Source: Oleiharenicola lentus (GTDB lineage: Bacteria > Verrucomicrobiota > Verrucomicrobiia > Opitutales > Opitutaceae). From it: DNA of 64,000 bases. Position numbers and translations under genes: made by a program. Positions 38,439 to 46,778 of this stretch are shown piece by piece (the first letter of the stretch is position 1; each line of letters opens with the position of its first letter). The stretch is from NCBI RefSeq assembly GCF_004118375.1, contig NZ_SDHX01000001.1, forward strand, positions 1,615,693-1,679,692. The letters run 5' to 3'. Below the pieces are notes generated by a model. The model did no database searches, had not been told where the DNA came from, and was given only the letters and a program-made list of their open reading frames with translations.

Positions 38439-39179
38439 CAGGGCAGCCCGGTTGACGTCTTTGTAGTAAAGGTAGCTAGCAGGAGTCTTGCCCATCGCGA
38501 CAAACCATTGCGGGCAATACGGGCCCATCCAGATCACGTCGCCCTTCTCGACGGGATACCAGGAGTCCTCGAGGCGATAGACGCCCTGGCCGCCGAGCAT
38601 CAGCAGGCCGTGCTCCATGACGTGGACCTCGACGAAGGGCAGATGGCCGCCGGGCTGGTAGGCGAAGACGTTCACGGCCATGTCAAAGGCCGGATCGTCG
38701 GGCAGCAGCACCTGCAGGTTGGCCGCCGGGTCGCCGAGGAAGGGCGTGCCCTTGACCTTGTCGGCGTCGGCGATGATCGGCGCGGGCGCGGCGGTGCCGG
38801 GGAGCGGGACGTATTTTTTCTGGAACAGCGTGACCTGCGTGCCGGGCTTCACGCCGGTGAGGCTCCAGGTCTGGCCGGCCGGGGCGTAGAAATACCAGCC
38901 CGCGTTGACCTTGGCCTTGAGCTTGCCGACGGCGAGCGTGCCGCCGCCTTCCATGACGTAGCCGAAGGTCTGCGACGGCCCCGCAGGCTGGCCGGCGCGG
39001 CCCTCGGCCTGGAAGGTCACCTGCAGCTGGGCGAACTTCGCGCCCATAGCCTCATTGATCAGGATGACGGAGGTCGCGCCCGAGATGCCCGGGACGGCGC
39101 TGGCGACGTGGTTGTGCGGCGTGAGGAGCGCGTGCCGGGGACCGACGTGGGCGCGGGTGTGGCCAAAGAGTTCGGGCAT
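38436..39179 (-). CDS. allE: (S)-ureidoglycine aminohydrolase
   Basis: 247 aa from ATG 39179 (MPELFGHTRAHVGPRHALLTP). Bicupin fold. The typical opening TRAHVGPRHALLTPHNHVAS and the second cupin with HLPFVEVHVMEHGLLMLGGQGVYRL (His, Glu and His metal ligands) and DVIWMGPYCPQWF identify AllE/UGHY. It converts S-ureidoglycine, the AllC product, to S-ureidoglycolate and ammonia. Operon member between allB and xdh; both spacers are palindromes. Confidence 0.93.
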   Translation of the reverse strand: MPELFGHTRAHVGPRHALLTPHNHVASAVPGISGATSVILINEAMGAKFAQLQVTFQAEGRAGQPAGPSQTFGYVMEGGGTLAVGKLKAKVNAGWYFYAPAGQTWSLTGVKPGTQVTLFQKKYVPLPGTAAPAPIIADADKVKGTPFLGDPAANLQVLLPDDPAFDMAVNVFAYQPGGHLPFVEVHVMEHGLLMLGGQGVYRLEDSWYPVEKGDVIWMGPYCPQWFVAMGKTPASYLYYKDVNRAAL

Positions 39180-39199
39180 GGGAGGCGAAGAGTTAGGAA

Positions 39200-39290
39200 T
39201 GGCCACAAAATGCACAAAAGACGCCAAAGGGGGAGAGCAAAGCCGGATCCATGGAATCTGTTTCTGCGCCTTTTGTGCCTTCTGTGGCTA
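39200..39290. repeat. Palindrome between allE and allB
   Basis: 25-base arms at 39200-39224 (starting TGGCCACAAAATGCACAAAA) and 39266-39290 (ending TTCTGTGGCTA), four mismatches. The allB stop TAG (39290-39288) is the outer edge of the right arm. Confidence 0.78.
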
Positions 39291-40682
39291 GATTTCTGGG
39301 TTCAGGAACTGACCCTTGGGACTGCCGGGTGAAACGTTGCCGTCGGACCAGATGGCTCGACCGCGCACGTAGGTGTGGGTCACCCGCGCCCGGGTGGTCC
39401 GGCCGATATAGGGGCTGATCGGGTGGCGAGTCCAGAGTTCGGCGGCGGTGATCTTGTGGGGTGCGCCGAGCTCCACGAGGCAGAAGTCGGCGTCGAGGCC
39501 CTCGGCCAAACGGCCCTTGCGGCCGTCGAGGCGGAAGCGGCGGGCGACGTTGCGCGCGAGCACCGCGGCGAGCCGGGGGAAGTCCTTGTCGGCGGTTGCG
39601 GCGCAGGCATTCATCAGCAGCTGAAAACCGTGCTGCACGCCGCCGATGCCGCCCCAGATTTCAAAAAAGTTCGGCGAAGTCTTCAGGTCCGGTGGCGAGG
39701 GCGAGTGGTCGGAGCCGACCGTGTGGATGCGGCCGGCGCGCAGGTCGTCCCAGAGCGCGAGGCGGCGCTTTTCGTCGCGGATGGGCGGGGCGCACTTGGC
39801 GGGGGCGCCGAGCTTGGCCACGTCCTTGTCGGTGAGCAGCAGGTAGTGGGAGCAGGTCTCCGCGGTCACATCCACCCGCTGCGCGCGGGCTTCCTCAATG
39901 AGCGCGATGCCCTCGGGGCTGCTGACGTGCACGATGTGCAGGGCGCAGCCGGTCTCGCCGGCGAACTCCGTGGCCTGACGGATGGCGGCGAGTTCGACCT
40001 CGACCGGGCGCGAGGCGAGCCAGGCCTTGGCGTCGGTTTTCTTCTTCGCCAGCTGGGCGTTCGTGAATTGAGAGGCAAGGGCGTCGTCCTCGGCGTGGAC
40101 GGCCACGAGCAGGCCGAGCTTGGCGGCGCGCTTCATGCCCGCGTGCAGTGACTTGGCGTCCACGCGCGGGAAGCTCTCGATGCCACTGTTGGACATGAAG
40201 GCTTTCAGGCCGATCGCGCCGGCGTCGCGCAGGCCGGCGAGTTTGTCGAGGTTGCCGGGGACGAGGCCGCCCCAGAGGGCGAAGTCGGTGCAGGCCTGCT
40301 GCTCGGCGAGCGCGCGCTTCGTGCGGAGGCCGGCGGCGTCGAGCAAGGGCGGCTCGGAGTTGAGCGGCATGTCGAAGAAGCAGGCGCCGCCGCCGGCCGC
40401 GAGGGCCAGGGAGCCATGGGCGAGGCCTTCCCACTCGGTGCGGCCGGGCTCGTTGAAGTGGACGTGGGCGTCGATGATGCCGGGGAAGACGTAGCGGCCA
40501 GCCGCGTCGAGTTCGGCGTGGGTGCGGTCGGTGACCTCGGGCGCGAGGCGCACGATTTTGCCCTCAAGGATGCCGAGTTCCGCGTCGTGCACGCCCTCGG
40601 GCGTCACGATCCGGCCGCCGCGCACGATCAGGTCGAGCGTGTCGGGTTCGGCAGGGGCGGGAATCTCGCGCTTACGAGGCAT
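39288..40682 (-). CDS. allB: Allantoinase
   Basis: 464 aa cyclic amidohydrolase. Metal ligands visible: DAHVHFNEPGR (HxH), IGLKAFMSNSG with the carbamylated Lys, VAVHAEDD, LHIVHVSS, and VGSDHSPS with the Asp. It opens allantoin to allantoate. Length and motifs match AllB rather than dihydropyrimidinase (the EWEGL and CSHYLLLTD blocks). Palindromes flank it on both sides. Confidence 0.95.
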   Translation of the reverse strand: MPRKREIPAPAEPDTLDLIVRGGRIVTPEGVHDAELGILEGKIVRLAPEVTDRTHAELDAAGRYVFPGIIDAHVHFNEPGRTEWEGLAHGSLALAAGGGACFFDMPLNSEPPLLDAAGLRTKRALAEQQACTDFALWGGLVPGNLDKLAGLRDAGAIGLKAFMSNSGIESFPRVDAKSLHAGMKRAAKLGLLVAVHAEDDALASQFTNAQLAKKKTDAKAWLASRPVEVELAAIRQATEFAGETGCALHIVHVSSPEGIALIEEARAQRVDVTAETCSHYLLLTDKDVAKLGAPAKCAPPIRDEKRRLALWDDLRAGRIHTVGSDHSPSPPDLKTSPNFFEIWGGIGGVQHGFQLLMNACAATADKDFPRLAAVLARNVARRFRLDGRKGRLAEGLDADFCLVELGAPHKITAAELWTRHPISPYIGRTTRARVTHTYVRGRAIWSDGNVSPGSPKGQFLNPEI

Positions 40683-40691
40683 GTTTTTTTG

Positions 40692-40781
40692 AAACCACTA
40701 AACCACACTAATTGGCCACTAATGAAGGCAGTGACAACTTGGTCGGGATTAGTGAGTCATTAGTGTTCATTAGTGGTTAAC
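40692..40781. repeat. CCACTAAT palindrome, copy 1 (allB/allC)
   Basis: Arms 40692-40722 (AAACCACTAAACCACACTAA...) and 40748-40781 (ending TTCATTAGTGGTTAAC). The allC stop TAA (40779-40777) lies in the right arm. Same family as 42393-42485. Confidence 0.78.
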
Positions 40782-42027
40782 TATTCTGATCCGTATAATC
40801 CGTGGCCAGCCGTTGCAGGAAATCGATCATCACCTGCAACGCGACGCCGAGGTCTTTGGGCGAGGCGTATTCGTCGGGGTGGTGGCTCAAGCCTTCGCGG
40901 CAGCGCACGAAAAGCATGGCGATGGGGCTGAGCGAGGCCATCACGACGCCGTCGTGACCGGCGCCACTGACGAGGCTGAGCGACTTGCCCTGCACGGCCT
41001 GCACGCTGCGTTCCAGCCGGGCGGTCAGGGCGGGGGAGCAGGGCGTGGCGGCGTTTTCCTGCGTGCGCTGCCAGGTGCGGGTGACGCGGCGCCGGGCGGC
41101 GATCTGCGTGGCGAGCCGGCCGATGGCCAGGAGGGCCTGCCGGCGGACGCGGTCGTCGGCGTGGCGGACGTCGAGCGTGTGGACAACCTGGCCGGGAATC
41201 ACGTTGGCGGCTCCGGGCGCAACAGTAAGCGACCCGACCGTCGCGACGAGTCCGCGCGTACGCTGGGCAATGGCTTCGATCCCGAGCGTGAACTCGGCGG
41301 CAGCGGCGAGCGCGTCGCGGCGCAGCGCCATCGGGGTCGTGCCGGCGTGCCCGGCCTTGCCGGTCCAGGTGAGCTTGAAGCGGCTTTGTCCCGCGATGGC
41401 CGAGACCACGCCGACGGCGAGGTTGCGCTCTTCCAGCACCGGACCCTGCTCGATGTGGACCTCGACGTAGCCAAGCAGGTCGCGGCGCGAGTGCGCGGGT
41501 TTGGGCAGGGTGAATTTGCCGCCGTTAAATTGCTTCAGGGCATCGCCGACCGAGATGCCGTCGGCATCGCACAGCTGGAGCGTCGCCGGTTTCAGCCGAC
41601 CGCAGTAGCCCTCGCTGCCGAGGTAGGCGCTGGCGAAGCGGACGCCTTCCTCCTCGGAGAAACCGAGCACCTCGACGGCGAAGGGCAGCTGCACGGCGCG
41701 GCGCTTCAGCTCGGCGAGCGCCACGATGGGCAGGAGAACCCCGAGCGGTCCATCGAAGCGCCCGGCGTCGCGCACGGTGTCCAAATGAGAACCGAGGAGG
41801 AGGGTCTTGGGTCTGGGATTTCGGCTCTGGGGCTCCAGCCGCCCGATGAGGTTGCCGACGGTGTCCACGCGGACCTTCAGACCGGCGTCCTTCATCCAAC
41901 CGCCGACAAGCGCATTGGCGCGCTTCATGCCGGGGGACAAGAAGGTGCGAGTCAGGCGGCCGGGTTCGTCCGTGATGGCTCCCAATTCCTCCAGCAGCGC
42001 GGCAAGTCGCTTGGCGGCGCGGCTCAT
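40777..42027 (-). CDS. allC: Allantoate amidohydrolase (M20 family)
   Basis: 416 aa. Binuclear metallopeptidase-like fold with LLLGSHLDTVRDAGRFDGPLG, GFSEEEGVRFASAYLGSEG, and VHIEQGPVLEERN; the dimerisation part carries GKAGHAGTTPMALRRDA. It removes a carbamoyl group from allantoate to give ureidoglycine, CO2 and NH3. Family relatives include ureidoglycolate amidohydrolase and N-carbamoyl amino acid hydrolases; position between allB and the HIU hydrolase favours AllC, though a broader role in the ureidoglycolate step cannot be excluded. Four bases after uraH. Confidence 0.9.
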   Translation of the reverse strand: MSRAAKRLAALLEELGAITDEPGRLTRTFLSPGMKRANALVGGWMKDAGLKVRVDTVGNLIGRLEPQSRNPRPKTLLLGSHLDTVRDAGRFDGPLGVLLPIVALAELKRRAVQLPFAVEVLGFSEEEGVRFASAYLGSEGYCGRLKPATLQLCDADGISVGDALKQFNGGKFTLPKPAHSRRDLLGYVEVHIEQGPVLEERNLAVGVVSAIAGQSRFKLTWTGKAGHAGTTPMALRRDALAAAAEFTLGIEAIAQRTRGLVATVGSLTVAPGAANVIPGQVVHTLDVRHADDRVRRQALLAIGRLATQIAARRRVTRTWQRTQENAATPCSPALTARLERSVQAVQGKSLSLVSGAGHDGVVMASLSPIAMLFVRCREGLSHHPDEYASPKDLGVALQVMIDFLQRLATDYTDQNS

Positions 42028-42031
42028 GAAG

Positions 42032-42376
42032 TCAGCTTCCGCGGTAGGTCTGGTAGGCCCAGGGGGTGACGAGGAGGGGGATGTGGTAGGTGGCCTTGGC
42101 GTCGGCGATGGCGAAGCGGATGGGTACGCGGTCGAGGAAGGGGCTGTCCTTGTGGTGCGTCACGAAGTAGTCCTTCACGAAGAAGAGCAGCTCGTAGGTC
42201 CCGACCGTCATGCCGACGGAGGCGAGCAGGGGTTCGTCGGTGCGGCCGTCGAGGTTGGTGACGACGGCCTTCAGCTGGTGCGGCTTGCCGTCGAGGTTCC
42301 AGAGTTCGATGCGCATGCCGGCGGCGGGCCGGCCGTTGGTGAGATCGAGGACGTGGGTGGTAAGTTTGCCGGGCAT
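42032..42376 (-). CDS. uraH: 5-Hydroxyisourate hydrolase (transthyretin-like)
   Basis: 114 aa. N-terminal KLTTHVLDLTNGRPAAGM, RTDEPLL and the diagnostic C-terminal tetrapeptide YRGS identify HIU hydrolase rather than transthyretin. It hydrolyses 5-hydroxyisourate, the PuuD product, to OHCU. No signal peptide: cytosolic. It immediately precedes allC and follows the OHCU decarboxylase gene with a palindromic spacer. Confidence 0.96.
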   Translation of the reverse strand: MPGKLTTHVLDLTNGRPAAGMRIELWNLDGKPHQLKAVVTNLDGRTDEPLLASVGMTVGTYELLFFVKDYFVTHHKDSPFLDRVPIRFAIADAKATYHIPLLVTPWAYQTYRGS

Positions 42377-42392
42377 GGGAGGAACGGAGTTG

Positions 42393-42485
42393 GTTAACCA
42401 CTAATTGGCACTAATGGGACACTAATTGAGGCAGATGCACCGAAGCAAACCGCTTCCTTAGTGTATAATTAGTGTGGATTAGTGG
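42393..42485. repeat. CCACTAAT palindrome, copy 2 (uraD/uraH)
   Basis: Arms 42393-42431 (GTTAACCACTAATTGGCACT...) and 42456-42485 (ending GTGTGGATTAGTGG). The uraD stop TAA (42471-42469) and its last codons are in the right arm. Confidence 0.78.
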
Positions 42486-42987
42486 TGCCCAGCACATCCA
42501 TCAGTCGGAGGCGGGCGATTTTTTCGATTTCGCCGAGGGCGGTAGCGAACTCGAGGTCGGGCGCGTGGTTCACGCGCGTGTTCATGGCGTCGAGGATCGC
42601 CGCCTTGGCGTTGAGGCGGGCGCAGATGATGAAGGGGAAGCCGAACTTCGCCTTGTAGGTGTCATTGTGCGCGGTGAAGGCGGCAAGTTCGGCGTCGGTC
42701 AGTTGGTCGAGGCCGGCGCTGGCCTGCTCGCGGGTGGATTCGACCGTGAGCTTCTTCTGCTGCGCAAGGCGTCCGGCGAGGTCGGGGTGGGCGCGGATGA
42801 GGGCGAGCTGGCGCTCGCGCGAAGCGCCGCGCATGGTCGCGCAGAGCGCGGCGTGCAAGGCGTCGGCGTCGGCAAACGGCCGCTTGTGCCAGGTTTCCTC
42901 GGCGACCCACGGCGAGTGCTCGAACAGGTGGCCGAGAGCGGCGACAAAGGCCGCGCGCGTGGACGTGTTAAGATTTTGGAGCGTCAC
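42469..42987 (-). CDS. uraD: OHCU decarboxylase
   Basis: 172 aa, all helical. The catalytic block IRAHPDLAGRLA with the conserved His and the FGFPFIICARLN block are characteristic. It stereospecifically decarboxylates OHCU to S-allantoin. Together with PuuD and UraH it completes urate-to-allantoin conversion. The last residues (GTTNPH) are encoded by a palindrome arm. Confidence 0.95.
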   Translation of the reverse strand: MTLQNLNTSTRAAFVAALGHLFEHSPWVAEETWHKRPFADADALHAALCATMRGASRERQLALIRAHPDLAGRLAQQKKLTVESTREQASAGLDQLTDAELAAFTAHNDTYKAKFGFPFIICARLNAKAAILDAMNTRVNHAPDLEFATALGEIEKIARLRLMDVLGTTNPH

Positions 42988-43002
42988 AGAAATCGGGTCG
43001 CC

Positions 43003-43122
43003 TCAAAATCCAAAGGCCAAAGGTCCAAACGCCAAAGAAATTCCAGAATCTAGAATCGAAATTTGGGTTTTGGTCATTGGATCTCTCTTTGGAGTTTGGC
43101 GCTTTGGCGTTTGGGATTTCTG
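43003..43122. repeat. CGCCAAA palindrome between aceB and uraD
   Basis: Left part AATCCAAAGGCCAAAGGTCC-AAACGCCAAAG, right part CTTTGGAGTTTGGCGCTTTGG-CGTTTGGGATTTCTG. Same vocabulary as the xdhC/xdh palindrome at 34272-34473. It fills the 138-base gap; the aceB stop is four bases beyond. Confidence 0.72.
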
Positions 43123-43125
43123 CCC

Positions 43126-44718
43126 TCACGGCAGCAGTTCGTAGGCGGGGAGGGAAAGGAATTCGTCGAAGGTGGGGCTCTTCGACATGCGCATGAAGAG
43201 TTCGACGGCTTCCTTGAAGTGACCGGAGTTGTAGCGCTCGTCACCGTATTCGGAGCGGATGGCAGCGAGTTCGAGCGGGAGCAGCTGGTCGTAGAGCTCG
43301 GCGGTGACGGGGCGGCCGTCGGCGAGCTTGGCGCCGAACTTCAGCCACTGCCAGAGCTGCGAGCGGGAGATCTCCGAGGTCGCGAGATCCTCCATGAGGT
43401 GGTGGATGGGCTCGGCGCCGGAGCCGCCCAGCCAGGCCTCGAGGTAGCGGACGCCGACGTGGAGGTTCCAGCGCACGCCCTGTTCGGTAATCGGGCCGTG
43501 AAGCGGGGCGAGGAGATCGGCGGCGGTGACCTTGGTCGGGTGGATGACGTGGAGCTGGTTCGGGCCCTTCATGTGCTCGCCGAAGGCGTCGAGGGCGGTC
43601 TTTACGAGGCCAGGGTGGGCGACCCAGGTGCCGTCGTGGCCGGCCTTCACCTCGCGGGTCTTGTCGGCGCGCACCTTGGCGAGGGCGGCTTCGTTGGCGG
43701 CGGGGTCGTGGCGGATGGGAATCTGCGCGGCCATGCCGCCCATGGCGTAGGCGCCGTGGCGGTGGCAGACGTTGATGACGTGGGTGACGTAGGCCTTGAG
43801 GAAGGGCACGTCCATGGTGATGAGCGTGCGGTCGGGGAACATATACCCCGGGCGGTTGCGCAGCTTTTTCACCATGCTGAACATGTAGTCCCACCGGCCG
43901 CAGTTGAGACCGGAGGCGTGCTCGCGCAGCTCGTAGAGAATTTCCTCGGCCTCGAAGGCGCCGGTGATGGTCTCGATGAGCATCGTGCAGCGGATGGTGC
44001 CGTGCGGGAGGCCGAGGGCGGCCTGCGCGTGGATGAACACGTCGTTCCAGAGGCGGGCCTCGAGGTGGCTCTCCAGCTTGGGCAGGTAGTAATACGGGCC
44101 GCTGCCGCGGGCGATCAGGGCCTTGGCACAATGGAAGAAGTGCAGGCCCCAGTCGAAGAGCGAGGCGGAGAGGCGCTGGCCTTGGAAGAGCACGTGCTTT
44201 TCCTCCATGTGCCAGCCGCGGGGGCGGGCGATGATGACGGCGATCTTGTCCTTGAGGGCGTAGGATTTCCCCTCCGGCGAGGTGTAGGCGATGGTCAGGC
44301 GCGCGGCGTCGCGCATGTTGATCTGGCCGTCGAGGCAGTTTTCCCAAGTCGGGGAATTGGCGTCCTCGAAGTCGGCCATCCAGCATTGCGCGCCGGAGTT
44401 GAGGGCGTTGATGGCCATCTTGCGGTCCACCGGGCCGGTGATCTCGGTGCGGCGGTCGAGCAGGTCGGGCGGGATGGGGGCAACTTTCCAGTCGCCGCCG
44501 CGAATGGAGGCGGTCTCGGGGAGGAAGTCGGGCAGATGACCGGCGTCGATGGCGGCCTGGCGCTCGACGCGCTTCGCGAGCAACTCGCGGCGGCGCGGGC
44601 CGAATTTTTCCTGCAGGCCGGCGACGAAGGCGCAGGCTTCGGGCGTGAGGATCTCGGCGTAACCGGGGTTCATCGGCCCGCGGATCTCCAGGCCGCCGAT
44701 CGTGGGATGGGAACTCAT
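43126..44718 (-). CDS. aceB: Malate synthase A
   Basis: 530 aa from ATG 44718 (MSSHPTIGGLEIRGPM), matching the usual length of isoform A. Blocks: FLPETASIRGGDWKVAPIPPD, ADFEDANSPTWEN with catalytic acids, RPRGWHMEEKHV with the catalytic Arg, GTIRCTMLIETITGAFE, and GRWDYMFSMVKKLRN. It condenses glyoxylate with acetyl-CoA to malate. As first gene of the operon that ends in allE and xdh, it provides the exit for glyoxylate from ureide breakdown. No isocitrate lyase is nearby, supporting a purine rather than glyoxylate-shunt role. Confidence 0.95.
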   Translation of the reverse strand: MSSHPTIGGLEIRGPMNPGYAEILTPEACAFVAGLQEKFGPRRRELLAKRVERQAAIDAGHLPDFLPETASIRGGDWKVAPIPPDLLDRRTEITGPVDRKMAINALNSGAQCWMADFEDANSPTWENCLDGQINMRDAARLTIAYTSPEGKSYALKDKIAVIIARPRGWHMEEKHVLFQGQRLSASLFDWGLHFFHCAKALIARGSGPYYYLPKLESHLEARLWNDVFIHAQAALGLPHGTIRCTMLIETITGAFEAEEILYELREHASGLNCGRWDYMFSMVKKLRNRPGYMFPDRTLITMDVPFLKAYVTHVINVCHRHGAYAMGGMAAQIPIRHDPAANEAALAKVRADKTREVKAGHDGTWVAHPGLVKTALDAFGEHMKGPNQLHVIHPTKVTAADLLAPLHGPITEQGVRWNLHVGVRYLEAWLGGSGAEPIHHLMEDLATSEISRSQLWQWLKFGAKLADGRPVTAELYDQLLPLELAAIRSEYGDERYNSGHFKEAVELFMRMSKSPTFDEFLSLPAYELLP

Positions 44719-45019
44719 GTTGCGCGGGACCATAGCCGGATGCGTGCCGGGCGCGAGTCCAAGAATGGGGCGGTGGACCTCTCGCGAAGGACGCAAGGGG
44801 CGCAAAGGTCACCCGGTTTGCTGGAGCCGGGATCGCTGACCCCGGTCCGGCCTATGGAGGGTCGCTGCTTGCGGCGACCTCGGGCGCAAGGTCGGCGCAA
44901 GCGCCGACCCTACATATAAGCAAGACGGGGTTGTTTCGCCATCTCCGCCCAGCCTGCGTCGGAGACCCCCTCCTCCAGACTCGCCACATGGCCCGCGTCT
45001 TGCTCTGCTGCGCATCAGA
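44719..45019. other. 301-base divergent spacer between aceB and guaD
   Basis: No gene seen. It must hold the promoters of the two divergent catabolic operons, but I find no convincing -35/-10 pair. Near 44780-44815 are GGACGCAAGGGGCGCAAAGG words like a palindrome arm, and 44859-44914 is a GGGTCGGCGC element. Confidence 0.6.
44859..44914. repeat. GGGTCGGCGC palindromic element, copy 3
   Basis: Starts GGGTCGCTGCTTGCGGCGACC and ends GGCGCAAGCGCCGACCCTACA-like; differs from the copy inside xdh at only a few bases in the middle. Confidence 0.82.
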
Positions 45020-45490
45020 ATGAGCCACGACAATTTCATGCGCGAAGCCATCCGGCTGGCCGACGAGGGCATGCAGGGCGGGCGGGGCGGCCCGTTTGGC
45101 TGCGTCGTTGTGCGGCAGGGCCAGGTCGTCGGTCGCGGGCAGAACCGCGTCACTTCCACCAACGACCCGACCGCCCACGCCGAGGTCACCGCCATCCGTG
45201 ACGCCTGCACCAACCTGAAGACTTTCCAGCTCACCGACTGCGAGCTCTACACGAGCTGCGAGCCGTGCCCGATGTGTCTGTCGGCGATCTACTGGGCGCG
45301 CATCCCGACGGTGTTCTACGGCAACACGCGACAGGATGCGGCCGACATCGGCTTCGACGACGATTTCATCTACCAGCAGGTGCCGCTCGCGCCGGAGAAA
45401 CGTGCGATCCGGATGAGCCCCCTGCTGCGCGCCGAGGCGCTGGCCAGCTTCAAGGGCTGGGCCACAAAGACCGACAAGGTCCGCTACTGA
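45020..45490 (+). CDS. guaD: Guanine deaminase (cytidine-deaminase fold, GuaD type)
   Basis: 156 aa. Zinc motifs TAHAEV and SCEPCPMC, with the longer context NDPTAHAEVTAIRDAC and CPMCLSAIYWARIP as in Bacillus GuaD. It deaminates guanine to xanthine, feeding xanthine dehydrogenase. tRNA adenosine deaminase is the main alternative, but the C-terminal segment (AADIGFDDDFIYQQV) and the context favour guanine. Three bases before puuD, same operon. Confidence 0.92.
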   Translation: MSHDNFMREAIRLADEGMQGGRGGPFGCVVVRQGQVVGRGQNRVTSTNDPTAHAEVTAIRDACTNLKTFQLTDCELYTSCEPCPMCLSAIYWARIPTVFYGNTRQDAADIGFDDDFIYQQVPLAPEKRAIRMSPLLRAEALASFKGWATKTDKVRY

Positions 45491-45493
45491 GCC

Positions 45494-46696
45494 ATGGACA
45501 CCGCCTACCTGCTGGACTTTCTGAGCATGCTGGTGCGCTGGCTGCACGTCATCGCCGGCATCGCGTGGATCGGCTCGTCGTTCTATTTCATCTGGCTCGA
45601 CAACAGCCTCGACGCGCCAGCGCCGGGATCCGACGCTGCAAAGAAAGGCGTGGGCGGCGAACTCTGGGCCGTCCACGGCGGCGGTTTCTACAACCCGCAG
45701 AAATACCTCGTCGCCCCCGCCGCCCTGCCGGAGAAGCTGCATTGGTTCAAGTGGGAGGCCTACACGACGTGGCTCTCGGGCACGGCGCTGCTCGTGCTGG
45801 TTTACTGGCTGAAAGCCGGCGCGATGATGGTGGACGGCAACGTCCGCGAACTCACCGCGCTGCAGGCCGTGGGCCTCGGCGCCGCCAGCATGGTCGGCTC
45901 GTGGATCATCTACGACCTGCTCTGCAAGTCTCCGCTCGGCAAACGCGAGGGCCTGCTCGGGTTGGTGATCTTCGGCCTGATCACCGCGCTGGCCTACGGG
46001 CTGGCGCAGGCCTTCGGTGGGCGCGCGGCGTTCATCCACGTCGGCAGCGCCATCGGCACGATCATGGCGGCGAACGTGTTCTTCGTCATCATCCCCGGCC
46101 AGAAGCGCATGGTGACGGCGATGAAGGCCGGCCAGGCGCCCAACCCGGAGGACGGCAAGCGCGCCAAGCAGCGCAGCGTGCACAACAACTATTTCACGCT
46201 GCCGGTGATCTTCATCATGGTGAGCAACCATTACGGCGCGACCTACGCCCATCCGCACAACTGGGCGGTGCTCGCGCTCATCATGGCGGCCGGCGTGAGC
46301 ATCCGGCATTTCTTCAACCGCAAGCACAAGGGCGTCTATGCGTGGCAATATCCGGCGATTGGGGCCGTGCTGCTCGGCGTCGTGGCGTGGTGGACCGCCC
46401 CGCGCGTGCAAACCCTGCCGCCGGTCGAGGGCGAGGTGACCTTCAACCGCGTCCGTGCCATCGTCGGCCAGCACTGCGTGGCCTGCCACTCGCCGGCGCC
46501 GACCTTCCCCGGCATCACGGTGCCTCAGGCCGGCGTGTTGCTGCACACGCCCGGCGACCTGGTGCAAAACGCCCCGCGCGTCTATCAGCAGGTGGTGGTT
46601 ACGCGCCTGATGCCTCTCGGCAACGTCACGAACATGACCGACCAGGAACGCGCGGTCATCGCCGCGTGGGTGAAGGCCGGGGCGAAGATGGAGTAG
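45494..46696 (+). CDS. puuD: Membrane urate oxidase PuuD with C-terminal cytochrome c domain
   Basis: 400 aa. An N-terminal membrane domain with about eight helices (RWLHVIAGIAWIGSSFYFIWLD; GGGFYNPQKY; FFVIIPGQKRMV; HNNYFTLPVIFIMVSNHY) and a C-terminal domain from about 315 with a single haem site CVACH and a distal Met in TRLMPLGN. PuuD proteins oxidise urate to 5-hydroxyisourate, passing electrons to the respiratory chain instead of making peroxide. Directly downstream of guaD; UraH, UraD on the opposite strand take the product. Confidence 0.94.
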   Translation: MDTAYLLDFLSMLVRWLHVIAGIAWIGSSFYFIWLDNSLDAPAPGSDAAKKGVGGELWAVHGGGFYNPQKYLVAPAALPEKLHWFKWEAYTTWLSGTALLVLVYWLKAGAMMVDGNVRELTALQAVGLGAASMVGSWIIYDLLCKSPLGKREGLLGLVIFGLITALAYGLAQAFGGRAAFIHVGSAIGTIMAANVFFVIIPGQKRMVTAMKAGQAPNPEDGKRAKQRSVHNNYFTLPVIFIMVSNHYGATYAHPHNWAVLALIMAAGVSIRHFFNRKHKGVYAWQYPAIGAVLLGVVAWWTAPRVQTLPPVEGEVTFNRVRAIVGQHCVACHSPAPTFPGITVPQAGVLLHTPGDLVQNAPRVYQQVVVTRLMPLGNVTNMTDQERAVIAAWVKAGAKME

Positions 46697-46778
46697 GCGG
46701 TTTTTGAGGTGGGGCGGGATCCGCCTCCCTCCGGACTTGTTTTGCGGCAGCAGCCTGCCAAAACGGAAGCACCCCTCC

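Noticed and set aside
44719-45019. A riboswitch controlling the divergent purine operons
   Set aside because: I could not build a purine, guanidine or TPP aptamer core from this spacer; it contains palindromic repeats instead.
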